The position numbers and the translations under genes are program-made. Positions 16,657 through 25,878 of a DNA stretch of 64,000 nucleotides are shown piece after piece (position 1 is the first letter of the stretch; every line of letters starts with the position of its first letter). Origin of the DNA: Bacillus sp. FJAT-50079 (GTDB lineage Bacteria; Bacillota; Bacilli; Bacillales; Bacillaceae_C); assembly GCF_018343515.1 (NCBI RefSeq), contig NZ_JAGYPD010000006.1, positions 349,986 to 413,985 of the forward strand, given 5' to 3'. The notes under the pieces were generated by a model. It saw only the letters and a program-made list of their open reading frames with translations. It was not told the origin of the DNA and did not search any database.

Positions 16657-17757
16657 ATGAGGAAAAAAAGAATTGTTGTCAAAATTGGTAGTAGTTCATT
16701 AACGAATGATCGGGGGGAAATCGATCAAGTAAAATTCCAAGATCATGTGAACGCCGTTGCTGCGCTTAGAAAAGCAAAACATGAAGTCATTCTCGTATCA
16801 TCTGGAGCGGTGGCAGCCGGTTTTGCTCGCTTAGGCTATCCGTCAAGACCGGTGACGATCAAGGGCAGGCAGGCTGCTGCGGCAGTTGGGCAAAGTTTAT
16901 TGATCGAATCATATATTGAAAAGTTCAGTGAATTTGACATCATCCCGGCACAAATTTTATTAACGAGAAATGACTTTTCCAATCGCGAGCAGTACCGAAA
17001 TGCCTTTTCAACAATCATGGAGCTGCTTGAACGTGGAATATTGCCAATTATTAATGAAAATGACACAGTATCTGTCGAGGAATTGACATTTGGTGACAAT
17101 GATATGCTTTCCGCTTTAGTCGCAGGCTTTATTCATGCCGATCAACTAATTATTTTAACTGACATCAATGGATTATATGATGCGAATCCACGCCTGAATC
17201 CTTTAGCAAACAGGTTAAATCGTTTAGAGGAAATTACCGATGACATGCTTGAGGCGGCAGATAGCACAGGTTCCAAAGTTGGGACCGGTGGAATGAAATC
17301 AAAACTATTGGCAGCAAAAACAGCACTTGCATTAGGGGTTCCTGTTTTCATCGGAACCGGGTATGGTGAGGAAAAGTTGCTTGATATTTTGCATGGCAAT
17401 GGCGACGGCACTTATATTGACAACGACTCGCTTGATTCGATTAACACAAGCAAGCAGTGGATTGCTTTTCACTCGGAGACCGTTGGGAAAATTTACGTTG
17501 ATCAAGGGGCCGAAGAAGCGATTTTATATAATGGAAAAAGTCTTTTGCCAGCTGGCGTTTTTAAAGTAAAAGGAACGTTTCAAGCAGGTGATGTTGTTGA
17601 AGTATATGGTGTGAGTGGCTTATTAGGTAAAGGGGAAGTAAGCTATTCTTCAGAGAAGTTAAAAGAGGAAATTAAAAAACGGAACGATGAAAGGCTGACT
17701 GAGCCAATTGCACCGTCCGTTGAAGTCATCCATCGCAATCGTTGGGTAAAAGTTTAA
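16657..17757 (+). CDS. proB: Glutamate 5-kinase
   Basis: The protein (366-368 residues) starts near [14 protein letters not shown], has the kinase blocks [31 protein letters not shown] and [12 protein letters not shown], and ends with a PUA domain (about residues 280-360, GVFKVKGTF). It phosphorylates glutamate, the first step of proline synthesis and the feedback-controlled one. ATGs at 16651, 16654 and 16657 are in frame; 16657 has the best distance (eight bases) from AGGAG. It is followed by proA at 16 bases and controlled by the proline T-box, so this is the anabolic copy. Confidence 0.96.
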   Translation: MRKKRIVVKIGSSSLTNDRGEIDQVKFQDHVNAVAALRKAKHEVILVSSGAVAAGFARLGYPSRPVTIKGRQAAAAVGQSLLIESYIEKFSEFDIIPAQILLTRNDFSNREQYRNAFSTIMELLERGILPIINENDTVSVEELTFGDNDMLSALVAGFIHADQLIILTDINGLYDANPRLNPLANRLNRLEEITDDMLEAADSTGSKVGTGGMKSKLLAAKTALALGVPVFIGTGYGEEKLLDILHGNGDGTYIDNDSLDSINTSKQWIAFHSETVGKIYVDQGAEEAILYNGKSLLPAGVFKVKGTFQAGDVVEVYGVSGLLGKGEVSYSSEKLKEEIKKRNDERLTEPIAPSVEVIHRNRWVKV

Positions 17758-17773
17758 TAAGGGGGAATGGATC

Positions 17774-19021
17774 ATGAGTGAAGTACACTTAAAGGGACAA
17801 AAAGCAAAAACGGCAAGTTATTTATTAACGAGTGCAACGACAGAGGAGAAAAATGCTGCATTAAAACAGATTGCGGAACAATTAATTGAAGATCAAGCAT
17901 TGATTATTGAGGAAAATGCAAAAGATATAGCAGAAGGAAAGGCGAACGGCCTCTCAGCTTCTGTTCTTGACCGTATTATGTTAAATGAACAACGAATTCA
18001 TGATATGTCACATGCGATTGAATTACTAATTGGGCTTGCTGATCCGATTGGAGAAGTGTTAGAAACGATCGAAAAAGACAACGGTCTTCATATTGAGAAA
18101 AAACGCGTTCCAATCGGTGTGATTGGCATGATCTATGAAGCAAGACCGAATGTGACGATCGATGCTGCTACACTGTCATTAAAAACAGGAAATGCGGTCA
18201 TTTTAAGAGGGAGCTCATCGGCAAAATATTCTAATATCGCTCTTATATCAACGATTCATCGCGCTCTTGAAAAAAGTGCCTTACCTGTTGATGCCGTTCA
18301 GCTTATTGAAGATACGAGCAGGGAAACAGCGAAAGAGTTGTTCCGGTTAAATCAGTTTTTAGATGTGTTAATTCCAAGAGGCGGCCAAAATTTAATTCAA
18401 ACAGTGATCCGTGAATCAACCGTTCCAGTCATTGAAACAGGGGCTGGCAATTGCCATATTTATATTGACGAAAGTGCCGAAGAAAAAATGGCAGAGGACA
18501 TTGTGTTAAATGCCAAGCTTCAGCGTCCATCGGTATGTAACGCCGTTGAAAAGCTTTTAATTCATGAAAATTGGTTTGCCCAATACGGAAAACAATTATT
18601 AGAAAAATTGCAAAAAAACGATGTGCATATTATTGGCGACGAAACCGTCGTTCAAGCAAATAATACGGCACAATTGGCAACAAATGAAGATTGGTCAACA
18701 GAATATCTCGCACTTACTGCTGGTGTAAAAATTGTCAATAAGGTTGAGGAAGCGATTGAGCATATTAATCAATATGGAACGAAGCACTCCGAGGCAATCA
18801 TTACGAACGATACGAAAAATGCGGAGATATTTTTGCAAAATGTCGACGCTTCTGCGGTTTATCATAATGTATCGACGAGATTTACAGACGGTTTTGAATT
18901 CGGCTACGGTGCAGAAATTGGCATTAGTACACAAAAGCTTCATGCGCGTGGACCAATGGGATTGCATGCATTAACATCAACGAAATTTGTTATTCACGGA
19001 AATGGACAAATTCGCCATTAA
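17774..19021 (+). CDS. proA: Glutamate-5-semialdehyde dehydrogenase (gamma-glutamyl phosphate reductase)
   Basis: The 415-residue enzyme of the aldehyde dehydrogenase superfamily reduces gamma-glutamyl phosphate with NADPH. Blocks seen: [34 protein letters not shown], and [10 protein letters not shown] with the catalytic cysteine, then the C-terminal [21 protein letters not shown] precedes the ATG. It is the second gene of proBA; proline synthesis is completed by a ProC that is not in the window. Confidence 0.97.
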   Translation: MSEVHLKGQKAKTASYLLTSATTEEKNAALKQIAEQLIEDQALIIEENAKDIAEGKANGLSASVLDRIMLNEQRIHDMSHAIELLIGLADPIGEVLETIEKDNGLHIEKKRVPIGVIGMIYEARPNVTIDAATLSLKTGNAVILRGSSSAKYSNIALISTIHRALEKSALPVDAVQLIEDTSRETAKELFRLNQFLDVLIPRGGQNLIQTVIRESTVPVIETGAGNCHIYIDESAEEKMAEDIVLNAKLQRPSVCNAVEKLLIHENWFAQYGKQLLEKLQKNDVHIIGDETVVQANNTAQLATNEDWSTEYLALTAGVKIVNKVEEAIEHINQYGTKHSEAIITNDTKNAEIFLQNVDASAVYHNVSTRFTDGFEFGYGAEIGISTQKLHARGPMGLHALTSTKFVIHGNGQIRH

Positions 19022-19045
19022 TTGGAATTTTAGGAGGATAAGACA

Positions 19046-20122
19046 GTGGAAAAGTACCATATAGAAGTACAATTAACTGAAAATAAAAAAGATAAACCTG
19101 ATTTTAACAATCTTTCATTTGGCTCCGTGTTTACGGATCATATGTTCATTCTTAATTATACGGAAGGCCGTGGCTGGCATGATCCAAGAATTGCCCCTTA
19201 TCAACCAATTACACTTGATCCAGCGGCAATCATTTTCCATTATGGTCAAACGGTCTTTGAAGGACTTAAAGCATATGTAACAAAGGATCAGGAAGTACTA
19301 TTATTCCGTCCCGATCAAAATATTCAACGTTTAAATCGATCAAGTAATCGCCTTTGCATTCCAGAGGTCGATGAAGAGCTGGCACTTGAGGGGCTCAAAA
19401 AATTAATTATGGTTGATAAAGAATGGATTCCGAATGTTGAAGGGACATCTTTATACATTCGTCCATTTATTATCGCGACAGAACCGTACTTAGGTGTATC
19501 AGCGTCAGAAACGTATCAATTCATGATTATTCTATCACCAGTTGGTGCTTATTATAAAGAAGGAATCAACCCGGTGAAAATTGCCGTAGAAAATGAATAC
19601 GTGCGAGCAGTAACAGGTGGAACAGGGAATGCGAAAACGGCTGGTAACTATGCGGGGGCATTAAAAGCTCAAGAGGCTGCTGACGCAGAAGGCTATTCAC
19701 AAGTACTTTGGCTCGACGGAAAAGAAAAGAAATATATTGAAGAAGTCGGCAGCATGAACGTCTTCTTTAAAATCAATGGAGAAGTTGTTACACCTGCTTT
19801 AAACGGAAGTATTTTAGAAGGGGTAACGAGAAAATCGGTCATTGAATTATTACAGTATTGGAATGTTCCTGTTATAGAGAAGAAGATTTCCATCGAAGAC
19901 ATCTTCCATGCGCATAAAGAAGGAACACTAGAGGAAGCGTTTGGTACCGGAACAGCGGCTGTTATTTCTCCAATTGGTGAGCTCTTTTGGCAAGGCGAGA
20001 AAATTACAATCCATAATGGAGAAACAGGGCCGTTAGCCAAAAGAATATATGATGAATTAACAGGTATTCAAACAGGGAAAAAGGAAGACCCATTTGGATG
20101 GAGCGTCAAAGTAGAAGATTAA
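19046..20122 (+). CDS. ilvE: Branched-chain amino acid aminotransferase
   Basis: The 358-residue PLP enzyme is a fold-type IV, class II branched-chain aminotransferase: HYGQTVFEGLKAY, RLNRSS, GGTGNAKTAGNYAGAL with the PLP lysine, and EVGSMNVFF. It transfers amino groups between glutamate and the keto acids of Leu, Ile and Val. The GTG start follows TTAGGAGG. It sits 24 bases after proA without a terminator and so may be cotranscribed. B. subtilis has two such enzymes (YbgE, YwaA); which ortholog this is cannot be settled here. Confidence 0.92.
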   Translation: MEKYHIEVQLTENKKDKPDFNNLSFGSVFTDHMFILNYTEGRGWHDPRIAPYQPITLDPAAIIFHYGQTVFEGLKAYVTKDQEVLLFRPDQNIQRLNRSSNRLCIPEVDEELALEGLKKLIMVDKEWIPNVEGTSLYIRPFIIATEPYLGVSASETYQFMIILSPVGAYYKEGINPVKIAVENEYVRAVTGGTGNAKTAGNYAGALKAQEAADAEGYSQVLWLDGKEKKYIEEVGSMNVFFKINGEVVTPALNGSILEGVTRKSVIELLQYWNVPVIEKKISIEDIFHAHKEGTLEEAFGTGTAAVISPIGELFWQGEKITIHNGETGPLAKRIYDELTGIQTGKKEDPFGWSVKVED

Positions 20123-20123
20123 A

Positions 20124-20178
20124 AGCAAAGAGTGGATGGGTGACGAAAAAAAACAATTTTTTCGCACCCATTTTGCTA
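20124..20178 (+). terminator. rho-independent terminator after the aminotransferase gene
   Basis: ATGGGTGACGAAAAAA pairs with TTTTTTCGCACCCAT (one bulge), flanked by AGCAAA and TTTGCT. It overlaps the upstream in-frame ATG (20136) of the next gene, arguing against that start. Confidence 0.8.
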
Positions 20179-20201
20179 TTGCACGAAAGGAATTGTATGA
20201 C

Positions 20202-20723
20202 ATGAATACATTACATCCAATCCCGGACCATATAAAAGAACAGTTGGATGTGTTATTTGTTGGTTTCAATCCAAGCATCAAGTCGAGCGAAACCGGACAT
20301 CATTTTGCCAATCCAACGAATCGTTTTTGGACAATTTTGCATAAAGCTGGAATCACAGAGAGAAAGTATCTCCCTTCTGAAGATTTTAAACTTCTTGAGC
20401 TTGGCTACGGACTGACAAATATTGTAGCAAGACCGACAAAAAGCGCTGCCGAAATCACACCAGTGGAATATGAAGAGGGGAAACAACAATTAATCAATAA
20501 AATCGAGCGTTATCAGCCGAAGATCATTTGCTTTGTGGGCAAGGGTGTCTATCAGCAGTATAGCGGAATTAAGCAGCTTCCTTGGGGAAAACAAACAACA
20601 GCCGTTGTTTCTGGGACGATTGATTTTGTTGCACCATCATCGAGTGGCCTTGTGCGTATGAAAATCGATGAAATTGCCGATATTTATAGCGAGATTCCAC
20701 TGCTTATTCAAAGGCTTGAGTAA
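20202..20723 (+). CDS. mug: Mismatch-specific DNA glycosylase (Mug-type uracil-DNA glycosylase)
   Basis: The 173-residue protein has the MUG/TDG family motif 1 VGFNPSIKSSETGHHFANP and motif 2-like PSSSGLVRM near the C-terminus, with NRFW between. The enzyme excises U or T from G mismatches or alkylated cytosines. The start MNTLHPIP at 20202 has AAGGA ten bases upstream; the longer frame from 20136 would run through the preceding terminator. Its nearness to the amino acid genes is probably incidental. The window also holds Fpg- and Nfo-type base excision genes. Confidence 0.88.
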   Translation: MNTLHPIPDHIKEQLDVLFVGFNPSIKSSETGHHFANPTNRFWTILHKAGITERKYLPSEDFKLLELGYGLTNIVARPTKSAAEITPVEYEEGKQQLINKIERYQPKIICFVGKGVYQQYSGIKQLPWGKQTTAVVSGTIDFVAPSSSGLVRMKIDEIADIYSEIPLLIQRLE

Positions 20724-20743
20724 TTGGCTAAAAATTCCACAGA

Positions 20744-20811
20744 CCATGACATTTATCACGGTTTGTCCATGACGTTTATGTCTACACATCCCTTTTCCGA
20801 TTGTTTATGAT
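20744..20811 (+). promoter_or_regulatory. DesR-type repeat sites and des promoter
   Basis: CCATGACATTTATCAC (from 20744) and CCATGACGTTTATGTC (from 20767) are two near-identical repeats 23 bases apart. They end just upstream of TACACA (20783), a 17-base spacer and TATGAT (20806). The placement matches activation of des by phosphorylated DesR immediately upstream of the -35. Confidence 0.8.
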
Positions 20812-20843
20812 TAAGACAATATTCGAGAGGGGATGCTTTCTAT

Positions 20844-21866
20844 ATGTCCAAAAAAGATCCTAAACAATTACGAAAACAAATGGCACCATATGAAAAATCA
20901 AATACAAAAAATAGTGTAAGACAAGTCATCAATACACTTGTACCGTTTTTTGCCTTATGGTTTCTTGCCTATCAAAGTCTATCCGTTTCCTATTTCCTTA
21001 CTTTAGCTCTTACCATTATTGCGGCAGGATTTCTTGTGAGAATTTTTATTATTTTTCACGACTGCTGTCATGGCTCATTCTTTAAAAATCGCAGGGCGAA
21101 TCGAATCCTTGGAACGATTACTGGTGTCTTAACACTATGCCCATTTGAGCAGTGGAGACGAAGCCATTCGATTCACCACGCTACGAGCAGCAATTTGAAT
21201 AAACGTGGAACGGGTGATGTTTGGGTGATGACGGTGGATGAGTATGTCGCAGCATCTCCACTTCAGCGTCTTGGTTATCGTCTTTACCGTAATCCGTTTG
21301 TTATGTTTGTTCTTGGACCGATTTACATTTTTCTAATTTTATATCGTTTTAATGGAAAGAATGCGCGCTCGAAAGAACGCATTAACACGTATATAACAAA
21401 TGCTTCAATCGTCGCCATTGCTGGGCTGCTTTGTTGGGCAATTGGCTGGCAAGCATTTCTACTCATTCAAGGTCCAATCTTTTTAATCTCTGGTTCACTA
21501 GGCATCTGGCTCTTCTATGTACAGCATCAATTTGAAGATTCTTATTATGAAAGTCAGGAAGAGTGGGATTATGTAAAAGCGGCGTTGGAAGGCAGCTCGT
21601 ACTACAAGCTTCCGAAAGTGCTCCAATGGTTAACAGGGAATATTGGATTTCACCATGTCCATCATTTAAGTCCAAGAATTCCAAATTATTATTTGGAAGA
21701 AGTTCATAATCAATATAAACCACTACAAGAGGCACAAACGATCACAATCTCAACGAGCTTACGTTCCCTGAAGTTTCGACTTTGGGACGAAGAAAGTAAA
21801 AAGTTTATTGGGTTTAAGGATTTAAAAACGCTAAACAATGCGAAAGGGTACAAACACGCGAATTAG
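20844..21866 (+). CDS. des: Acyl-lipid fatty acid desaturase
   Basis: The 340-residue membrane enzyme has all three histidine boxes: HDCCHGS, HSIHH and HHVHH, with paired hydrophobic segments between them. In B. subtilis Des places a delta-5 double bond in membrane phospholipid acyl chains at low temperature. GAGGGG lies upstream of the ATG. It is followed by desK and desR, the thermosensor that controls it, and has DesR-like repeats upstream, so the whole membrane-fluidity circuit is here. Confidence 0.95.
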   Translation: MSKKDPKQLRKQMAPYEKSNTKNSVRQVINTLVPFFALWFLAYQSLSVSYFLTLALTIIAAGFLVRIFIIFHDCCHGSFFKNRRANRILGTITGVLTLCPFEQWRRSHSIHHATSSNLNKRGTGDVWVMTVDEYVAASPLQRLGYRLYRNPFVMFVLGPIYIFLILYRFNGKNARSKERINTYITNASIVAIAGLLCWAIGWQAFLLIQGPIFLISGSLGIWLFYVQHQFEDSYYESQEEWDYVKAALEGSSYYKLPKVLQWLTGNIGFHHVHHLSPRIPNYYLEEVHNQYKPLQEAQTITISTSLRSLKFRLWDEESKKFIGFKDLKTLNNAKGYKHAN

Positions 21867-21876
21867 AGTGGGCTAA

Positions 21877-21920
21877 AACTCCTTTGTGATATAATGGCAA
21901 AGGAGTTAAATTATTTTTTT
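21877..21920 (+). terminator. terminator between des and desK, with an embedded -10 element
   Basis: AACTCCTTTG and CAAAGGAGTT form a perfect ten-pair stem followed by AAATTATTTTTTT. The loop contains TGATATAAT (21887-21895), an extended -10 promoter element that could serve desKR. Confidence 0.85.
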
Positions 21921-21933
21921 GAAGAGGTATGGT

Positions 21934-23058
21934 ATGAAAAGAAAGTTGATAAAATCGTTAAAAAGTTCAGGGATTTCTCCATATATATGGACGGTTTTCA
22001 GTATTTTGCCGTTTTATTTTATATTTCAATCGTCTAGCACAGTTGAAATTATTACGGGATTGATCCTAACCATCCTCTTTTTTATCGCCTATCGATTTGC
22101 GTTTATTTCTACGAGATGGCCGATTTATGTGTGGACGAGTATTTTAATTGCCATCTCTATTACGATGACCATTCTCTTCCAATACGTCTATTTTGCCTTC
22201 TATATTGCCTATTACAACGGGAATATTAAAAATCGAATCGCATTTTTAACCCTTTATATTATTCATCTTGTGTTTACAACTGTTTCGATTAATTACATTA
22301 TCATTATTGAAAAAGCCTTCATTTTAAAGCATTTACCTTTTGTAATTATCGTTTGGATAAGTGTCATTTTGCTACCGTTTAACCTTTATAATCGCAAAAA
22401 ACAAGACCAGCTTGAAGAACAATTGGAAGATGCCAATATGAAAATTGCAGAATTAGTGAAGCAAGAAGAGCGGCAAAGGATTGCTCGTGATTTGCACGAT
22501 ACGCTTGGGCAGAAACTTTCACTAATCGGCTTAAAAAGTGATTTAGCCAGGAAATTAGTGTATAAAGACCCTGAGCAAGCGCGTTCTGAAATCAAAGATG
22601 TGCAGCAAACAGCTAGAACAGCGTTAAATGAAGTAAGAACAATGGTTTCGCAAATGCGCGGGATCAGAATTAAAGAAGAAATTGTCCGTGTGAAACAAAT
22701 TTTAAAAGCAGCGGGAATTGAATTTAGCGGAGGGGAACTAGTCAGATTATCCAACGTATCTTTATTTCTCGAAAATATATTAAGTTTATGCATGAAAGAA
22801 GCGGTTACGAATGTCGTAAAACATAGCCAAGCTACTTCCTGTTTTATTTCGATCGAGCAGTCAACGACAGATATCCGTATCACTGTGAAGGATAATGGTG
22901 TCGGAATAAGTGCAGATCATGAATTTTCCAACGGACATGGATTAAAGGGAATAAGGGAACGACTCGAATTTGTGAATGGAAGCCTAGAGATGATTTCAAA
23001 CGAAGGAACAACCATCATCATGAAAGTTCCGAGTGTTGTAAAGGAGGAATCTCAATGA
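21934..23058 (+). CDS. desK: Membrane thermosensor histidine kinase DesK
   Basis: The 374-residue kinase has about five N-terminal membrane helices (residues 17-150), a linker coiled coil, the HisKA_3 motif ERQRIARDLHDTLGQ with His188 (the same number as in B. subtilis DesK), and an HATPase domain (NVVKHSQ, DNGVGI, GHGLKGIRERL). It senses membrane thickness and switches between phosphatase and kinase on DesR. The ATG at 21934 has AGAGG six bases before; a TTG at 21919 is possible. It overlaps desR by four bases. Confidence 0.95.
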   Translation: MKRKLIKSLKSSGISPYIWTVFSILPFYFIFQSSSTVEIITGLILTILFFIAYRFAFISTRWPIYVWTSILIAISITMTILFQYVYFAFYIAYYNGNIKNRIAFLTLYIIHLVFTTVSINYIIIIEKAFILKHLPFVIIVWISVILLPFNLYNRKKQDQLEEQLEDANMKIAELVKQEERQRIARDLHDTLGQKLSLIGLKSDLARKLVYKDPEQARSEIKDVQQTARTALNEVRTMVSQMRGIRIKEEIVRVKQILKAAGIEFSGGELVRLSNVSLFLENILSLCMKEAVTNVVKHSQATSCFISIEQSTTDIRITVKDNGVGISADHEFSNGHGLKGIRERLEFVNGSLEMISNEGTTIIMKVPSVVKEESQ

Positions 23059-23654
23059 TTCGAATTGTGATTGCTGAAGATCAGCAAATGATGTTAGGTG
23101 CTCTAGGATCATTGCTCAATTTAGAAGAGGATATGGAAGTTGTCGGACAAGCGAACAATGGGGAAGAAGCCATTGCCCTTGTGGAAAAATATGAGCCTGA
23201 TATTTGTATTATGGATATTGAAATGCCCGAAAAGAGCGGACTTGAGGCAGCAGAAGAGTTAAAAACAAAAGATTGCAAGGTCATTATTTTAACGACGTTT
23301 GCGAGATCGGGTTATTTTCAAAGAGCGATTAAAGCAGGGGTAAGTGGCTATTTACTCAAGGACAGCCCAAGTGACGAGTTAGCTAGTACGATTCGGAGTG
23401 TGATGACAGGCAGACGCATTTATGCACCTGAATTGATGGATGATATGTACAGTGAAGAAAATCCGCTTACGAACCGAGAAAAGGTCGTACTCGAACTTGT
23501 CGCTGACGGGAAAACAACGAAAGAAATTGCTAATCAACTTAGCATTAAAGTGGGAACAGTCCGCAATTATATTTCACAAATACTCGATAAGCTTGAAGTG
23601 ACGAACCGAATCGAGGCGATTACCCAATCGAAGAAAAAGGGATGGTTTAAATAA
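23055..23654 (+). CDS. desR: Response regulator DesR
   Basis: The 199-residue NarL-type regulator has a receiver domain with Asp54 in CIMDIEMP, the TTFAR and LLKDSP blocks, and a C-terminal LuxR-type helix-turn-helix (TNREKVVLELVADGKTTKEI). Asp54 is the phosphorylation site known for DesR. It overlaps desK by ATGA, giving coupled translation with GGAGG before the start. The predicted targets are the repeats upstream of des. Confidence 0.95.
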   Translation: MIRIVIAEDQQMMLGALGSLLNLEEDMEVVGQANNGEEAIALVEKYEPDICIMDIEMPEKSGLEAAEELKTKDCKVIILTTFARSGYFQRAIKAGVSGYLLKDSPSDELASTIRSVMTGRRIYAPELMDDMYSEENPLTNREKVVLELVADGKTTKEIANQLSIKVGTVRNYISQILDKLEVTNRIEAITQSKKKGWFK

Positions 23655-23694
23655 GCATGAACGTATACAAATAGACGTTCATGCTATTTTTTTA
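23654..23694 (+). terminator. rho-independent terminator after desR
   Basis: AGCATGAACGT and ACGTTCATGCT form an 11-pair stem, followed by ATTTTTTT. Confidence 0.9.
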
Positions 23695-23991
23695 TGATAA
23701 CTTTTGATTGATCAGTTCACTTACAATAAAAGCCAAATCATCATTGCCAAATAACGATAGAACGTTAAGTAATGTGTTATTGGCAATTTCTCCCGCTTCC
23801 TCTTTTGGCACTGTTAAGGCAATCGCTTCTTGTAAAGCTTGATTTGATGCTTGTTGAGGATAAGCTTGCAAGTATAGATCCTCAGGGTCTAAATCATGAT
23901 TCACACACCATTGGGCGAATACGAGAATCATCATTTTCTCCTCATTTTGGTAGTTTGCAATGATTTTATTTTCTATATTTTTTTGATTCAT
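23692..23991 (-). CDS. conserved hypothetical protein (99 aa)
   Basis: The 99-residue acidic protein (MNQKNIENKIIANYQNEEKM) is predicted alpha-helical, with no membrane segment or signal. GGAGG precedes the ATG by about nine bases, so it is likely expressed. It converges on desR, with the stop touching the shared terminator. I do not recognise the family and assign no function. Confidence 0.65.
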   Translation of the reverse strand: MNQKNIENKIIANYQNEEKMMILVFAQWCVNHDLDPEDLYLQAYPQQASNQALQEAIALTVPKEEAGEIANNTLLNVLSLFGNDDLAFIVSELINQKLS

Positions 23992-24079
23992 GTTTATTTT
24001 TCCTCCAATAGTGTATGTTTAAGTATGATATTGGATATGTTAGGCTAATATCAGTATACATGTGAGAGGAGAAAATATC

Positions 24080-24349
24080 ATGGAAAAGGTCGAAGTTGGA
24101 GAGGTTTTTACAATTGTAGATGAGAATGATGAGGAGCATGAAGTAGAGGTATTAGCATCATTAACTTTAGACGGAACCGAATATATGGCGGTTGGTTTCG
24201 TAGAGGATATCCAGCAAATATCAGAAGAGGATTTTGATATTTTCTTCATGAAGGTTGATTCAGATGGTGATTTATCTGCGATTGAAAGCGATGAAGAATT
24301 TGATAAGGTTTCAGCCGCTTTCGAAGAATCGCTTGATGAGGAAGAGTGA
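24080..24349 (+). CDS. DUF1292 family protein
   Basis: The 89-residue strongly acidic protein (MEKVEVGEVFTIVDENDEEH) fits the DUF1292 family (B. subtilis YrzB relatives): a beta-rich core with ALTLDGTEY-like strands and an acidic tail. Function is not known. The ATG at 24080 has GAGAGGAG upstream; the in-frame ATG at 24062 overlaps that site. It is monocistronic and followed by a separate promoter-terminator unit. Confidence 0.8.
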   Translation: MEKVEVGEVFTIVDENDEEHEVEVLASLTLDGTEYMAVGFVEDIQQISEEDFDIFFMKVDSDGDLSAIESDEEFDKVSAAFEESLDEEE

Positions 24350-24377
24350 ATGATTCAAAGAAAATTTCAAAATTTGC

Positions 24378-24510
24378 TTGACGATTTTAAATTGTATGCC
24401 TATAATACAAATAATCTATTGACCGAAATGAACGAAATAATTAATTGTACCGACCGGACATCCGGAGATACTCGCTTTAAAAAAGCTGTATTTCCGGGTG
24501 TTTTTTGTTC
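24378..24510 (+). ncRNA. promoter-terminator unit upstream of the SAM riboswitch, possible small RNA
   Basis: TTGACG (24378-24383), a 17-base spacer and TATAAT (24401-24406) form a near-consensus promoter. About 50 bases downstream, ACATCCGGA pairs with TCCGGGTGT (one wobble) with an inner GCTTT/AAAGC stem, followed by six T. Together they predict a transcript of about 95 bases from about 24413 to 24507. The hairpin could instead only terminate the DUF1292 gene. Confidence 0.45.
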
Positions 24511-24541
24511 ATTGTGCATAGATACAATTAAATCATTTTTA

Positions 24542-24710
24542 ATCTTATCAAGAGAGGTCAAGGGACTGGTCCGATGACGCCTCAGCAACCACCGTATGTA
24601 CGGAAAGGTGCTACATCCAGCAAGTTGGCAACAACTTGAAAGATAAGAAGAACTCCTACTGCTATATAATGGTGGGCCTTCTTCTTGTCGAAGAGGGCTC
24701 TTTTTATTGT
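24542..24710 (+). ncRNA. SAM-I (S-box) riboswitch of metIC
   Basis: Conserved blocks are present in order: CTTATCAAGAGAGGT, GGGACTGG, GATGA, CAGCAACC, AAGGTGCTA, TCC-GCA, and closing AGATAAG. A terminator follows, with GCCTTCTTC pairing with GAAGAGGGC and a T-run. SAM binding should end transcription before metI. A weak promoter (TTGTTC at 24505, TTAAAT at 24528) would start the RNA right at its 5' edge. Confidence 0.95.
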
Positions 24711-24756
24711 AAAATCAGCCCTCTCAAAAACAAGAAAAAAGGGGGAAGCTTTGCAA

Positions 24757-25878
24757 ATGACTTTTCACAAAGAAACCGTGCTTGCTCAAATTGGTAATCA
24801 AAAACATGAATATGTTGGTGCGATCAATACGCCAATTTATTTATCGACCGCCTTCCGACATGAGGATATTGGACAGAACAAGGGCTACGATTATATTAGA
24901 ACTGGAAACCCAACCCGCGCTGTTCTCGAAGAAACAATTGCAAAATTAGAAAAGGGTGATCGTGGATTCGCATGCAGCTCAGGGATGAGCGCCATCCAAT
25001 TAGTGTTCTCATTATTTGAGTCTGGTGATCATATTATCGCCTCTCGCGATCTATATGGTGGCTCGTACCGATATTTTGAATGGCTGAAGCAAAAATATCA
25101 GATTACATATACATATTGGGATGAAAGAACAGATCGTGACATCGAGCAATTGATTCAAAAAACTACAAAAGCGATCTTCATTGAGACACCGACCAATCCT
25201 TTAATGAATGAAACGGATGTAAAAAAGATAGCGAACATCTCAAACAGCCATCAGTTACTACTGATCGTCGATAATACTTTTTACACTCCGTATATTCAAA
25301 GGCCAATTGAATTGGGAGCAGACATCGTCATTCATAGTGCAACGAAGTATTTAGGGGGTCATAATGATCTGCTTGCTGGGCTCGTTGTTTCAAAGGATAA
25401 AGAAATAAGTAAGAGATTATTCCAAATTCATAATGCAGTCGGTGCTGTTTTAGCTCCATTCGATTGTTGGCTTTTAATTAGGGGAATGAAGACTCTTGCC
25501 TTACGGATGAGGCAGCAGGAGGAGAATGCGCTCAAAATAAAAAAATATTTGGAAGTAAGCTCTTTCGTTACGGATGTTTATTATCCGGGAAGGGGCGGAA
25601 TGATCAGCTTTAAAATCAAAAAAGAAGAGTGGGTATCGCCGTTATTAAAAGCGATCCAACTATTTACGTTTGCCGAAAGCTTGGGAGGTATAGAAAGTTT
25701 TATTACGTATCCAGTTACACAAACGCACGCTGATATCCCCGAAGCAATTCGAAAACGGTATGGGCTTTGCAATCGGCTTTTGCGAATATCCGTTGGCATC
25801 GAGCATGCGGCTGATTTAATTGCAGATTTAGAACATGCTTTTCAGTGCTGTCAAAGGGAGGCGGTCAATAATGGATAG
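24757..25878 (+). CDS. metI: Cystathionine gamma-synthase / O-acetylhomoserine thiolyase
   Basis: The 373-residue PLP enzyme has Cys/Met metabolism family blocks: YDYIRTGNPTRAVLEETIAK, CSSGMSAIQ, ETPTNPLMN, DNTFYTPYIQRP and HSATKYLGGHND with the PLP lysine. It joins an activated homoserine with cysteine or sulfide. The start at 24757 gives the same length as B. subtilis MetI; GGGGGA lies ten bases upstream and an in-frame TTG at 24751 is the alternative. It is the first gene after the SAM-I riboswitch and overlaps metC by eight bases. Confidence 0.94.
   Translation: MTFHKETVLAQIGNQKHEYVGAINTPIYLSTAFRHEDIGQNKGYDYIRTGNPTRAVLEETIAKLEKGDRGFACSSGMSAIQLVFSLFESGDHIIASRDLYGGSYRYFEWLKQKYQITYTYWDERTDRDIEQLIQKTTKAIFIETPTNPLMNETDVKKIANISNSHQLLLIVDNTFYTPYIQRPIELGADIVIHSATKYLGGHNDLLAGLVVSKDKEISKRLFQIHNAVGAVLAPFDCWLLIRGMKTLALRMRQQEENALKIKKYLEVSSFVTDVYYPGRGGMISFKIKKEEWVSPLLKAIQLFTFAESLGGIESFITYPVTQTHADIPEAIRKRYGLCNRLLRISVGIEHAADLIADLEHAFQCCQREAVNNG

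Noticed and set aside
20136..20201. N-terminal extension of the Mug glycosylase
   Set aside because: It runs through a clear terminator hairpin of the preceding gene and lacks a ribosome site.
24350..24577. Coding sequence before the SAM riboswitch
   Set aside because: The frame runs through a promoter, a terminator and the start of the riboswitch.
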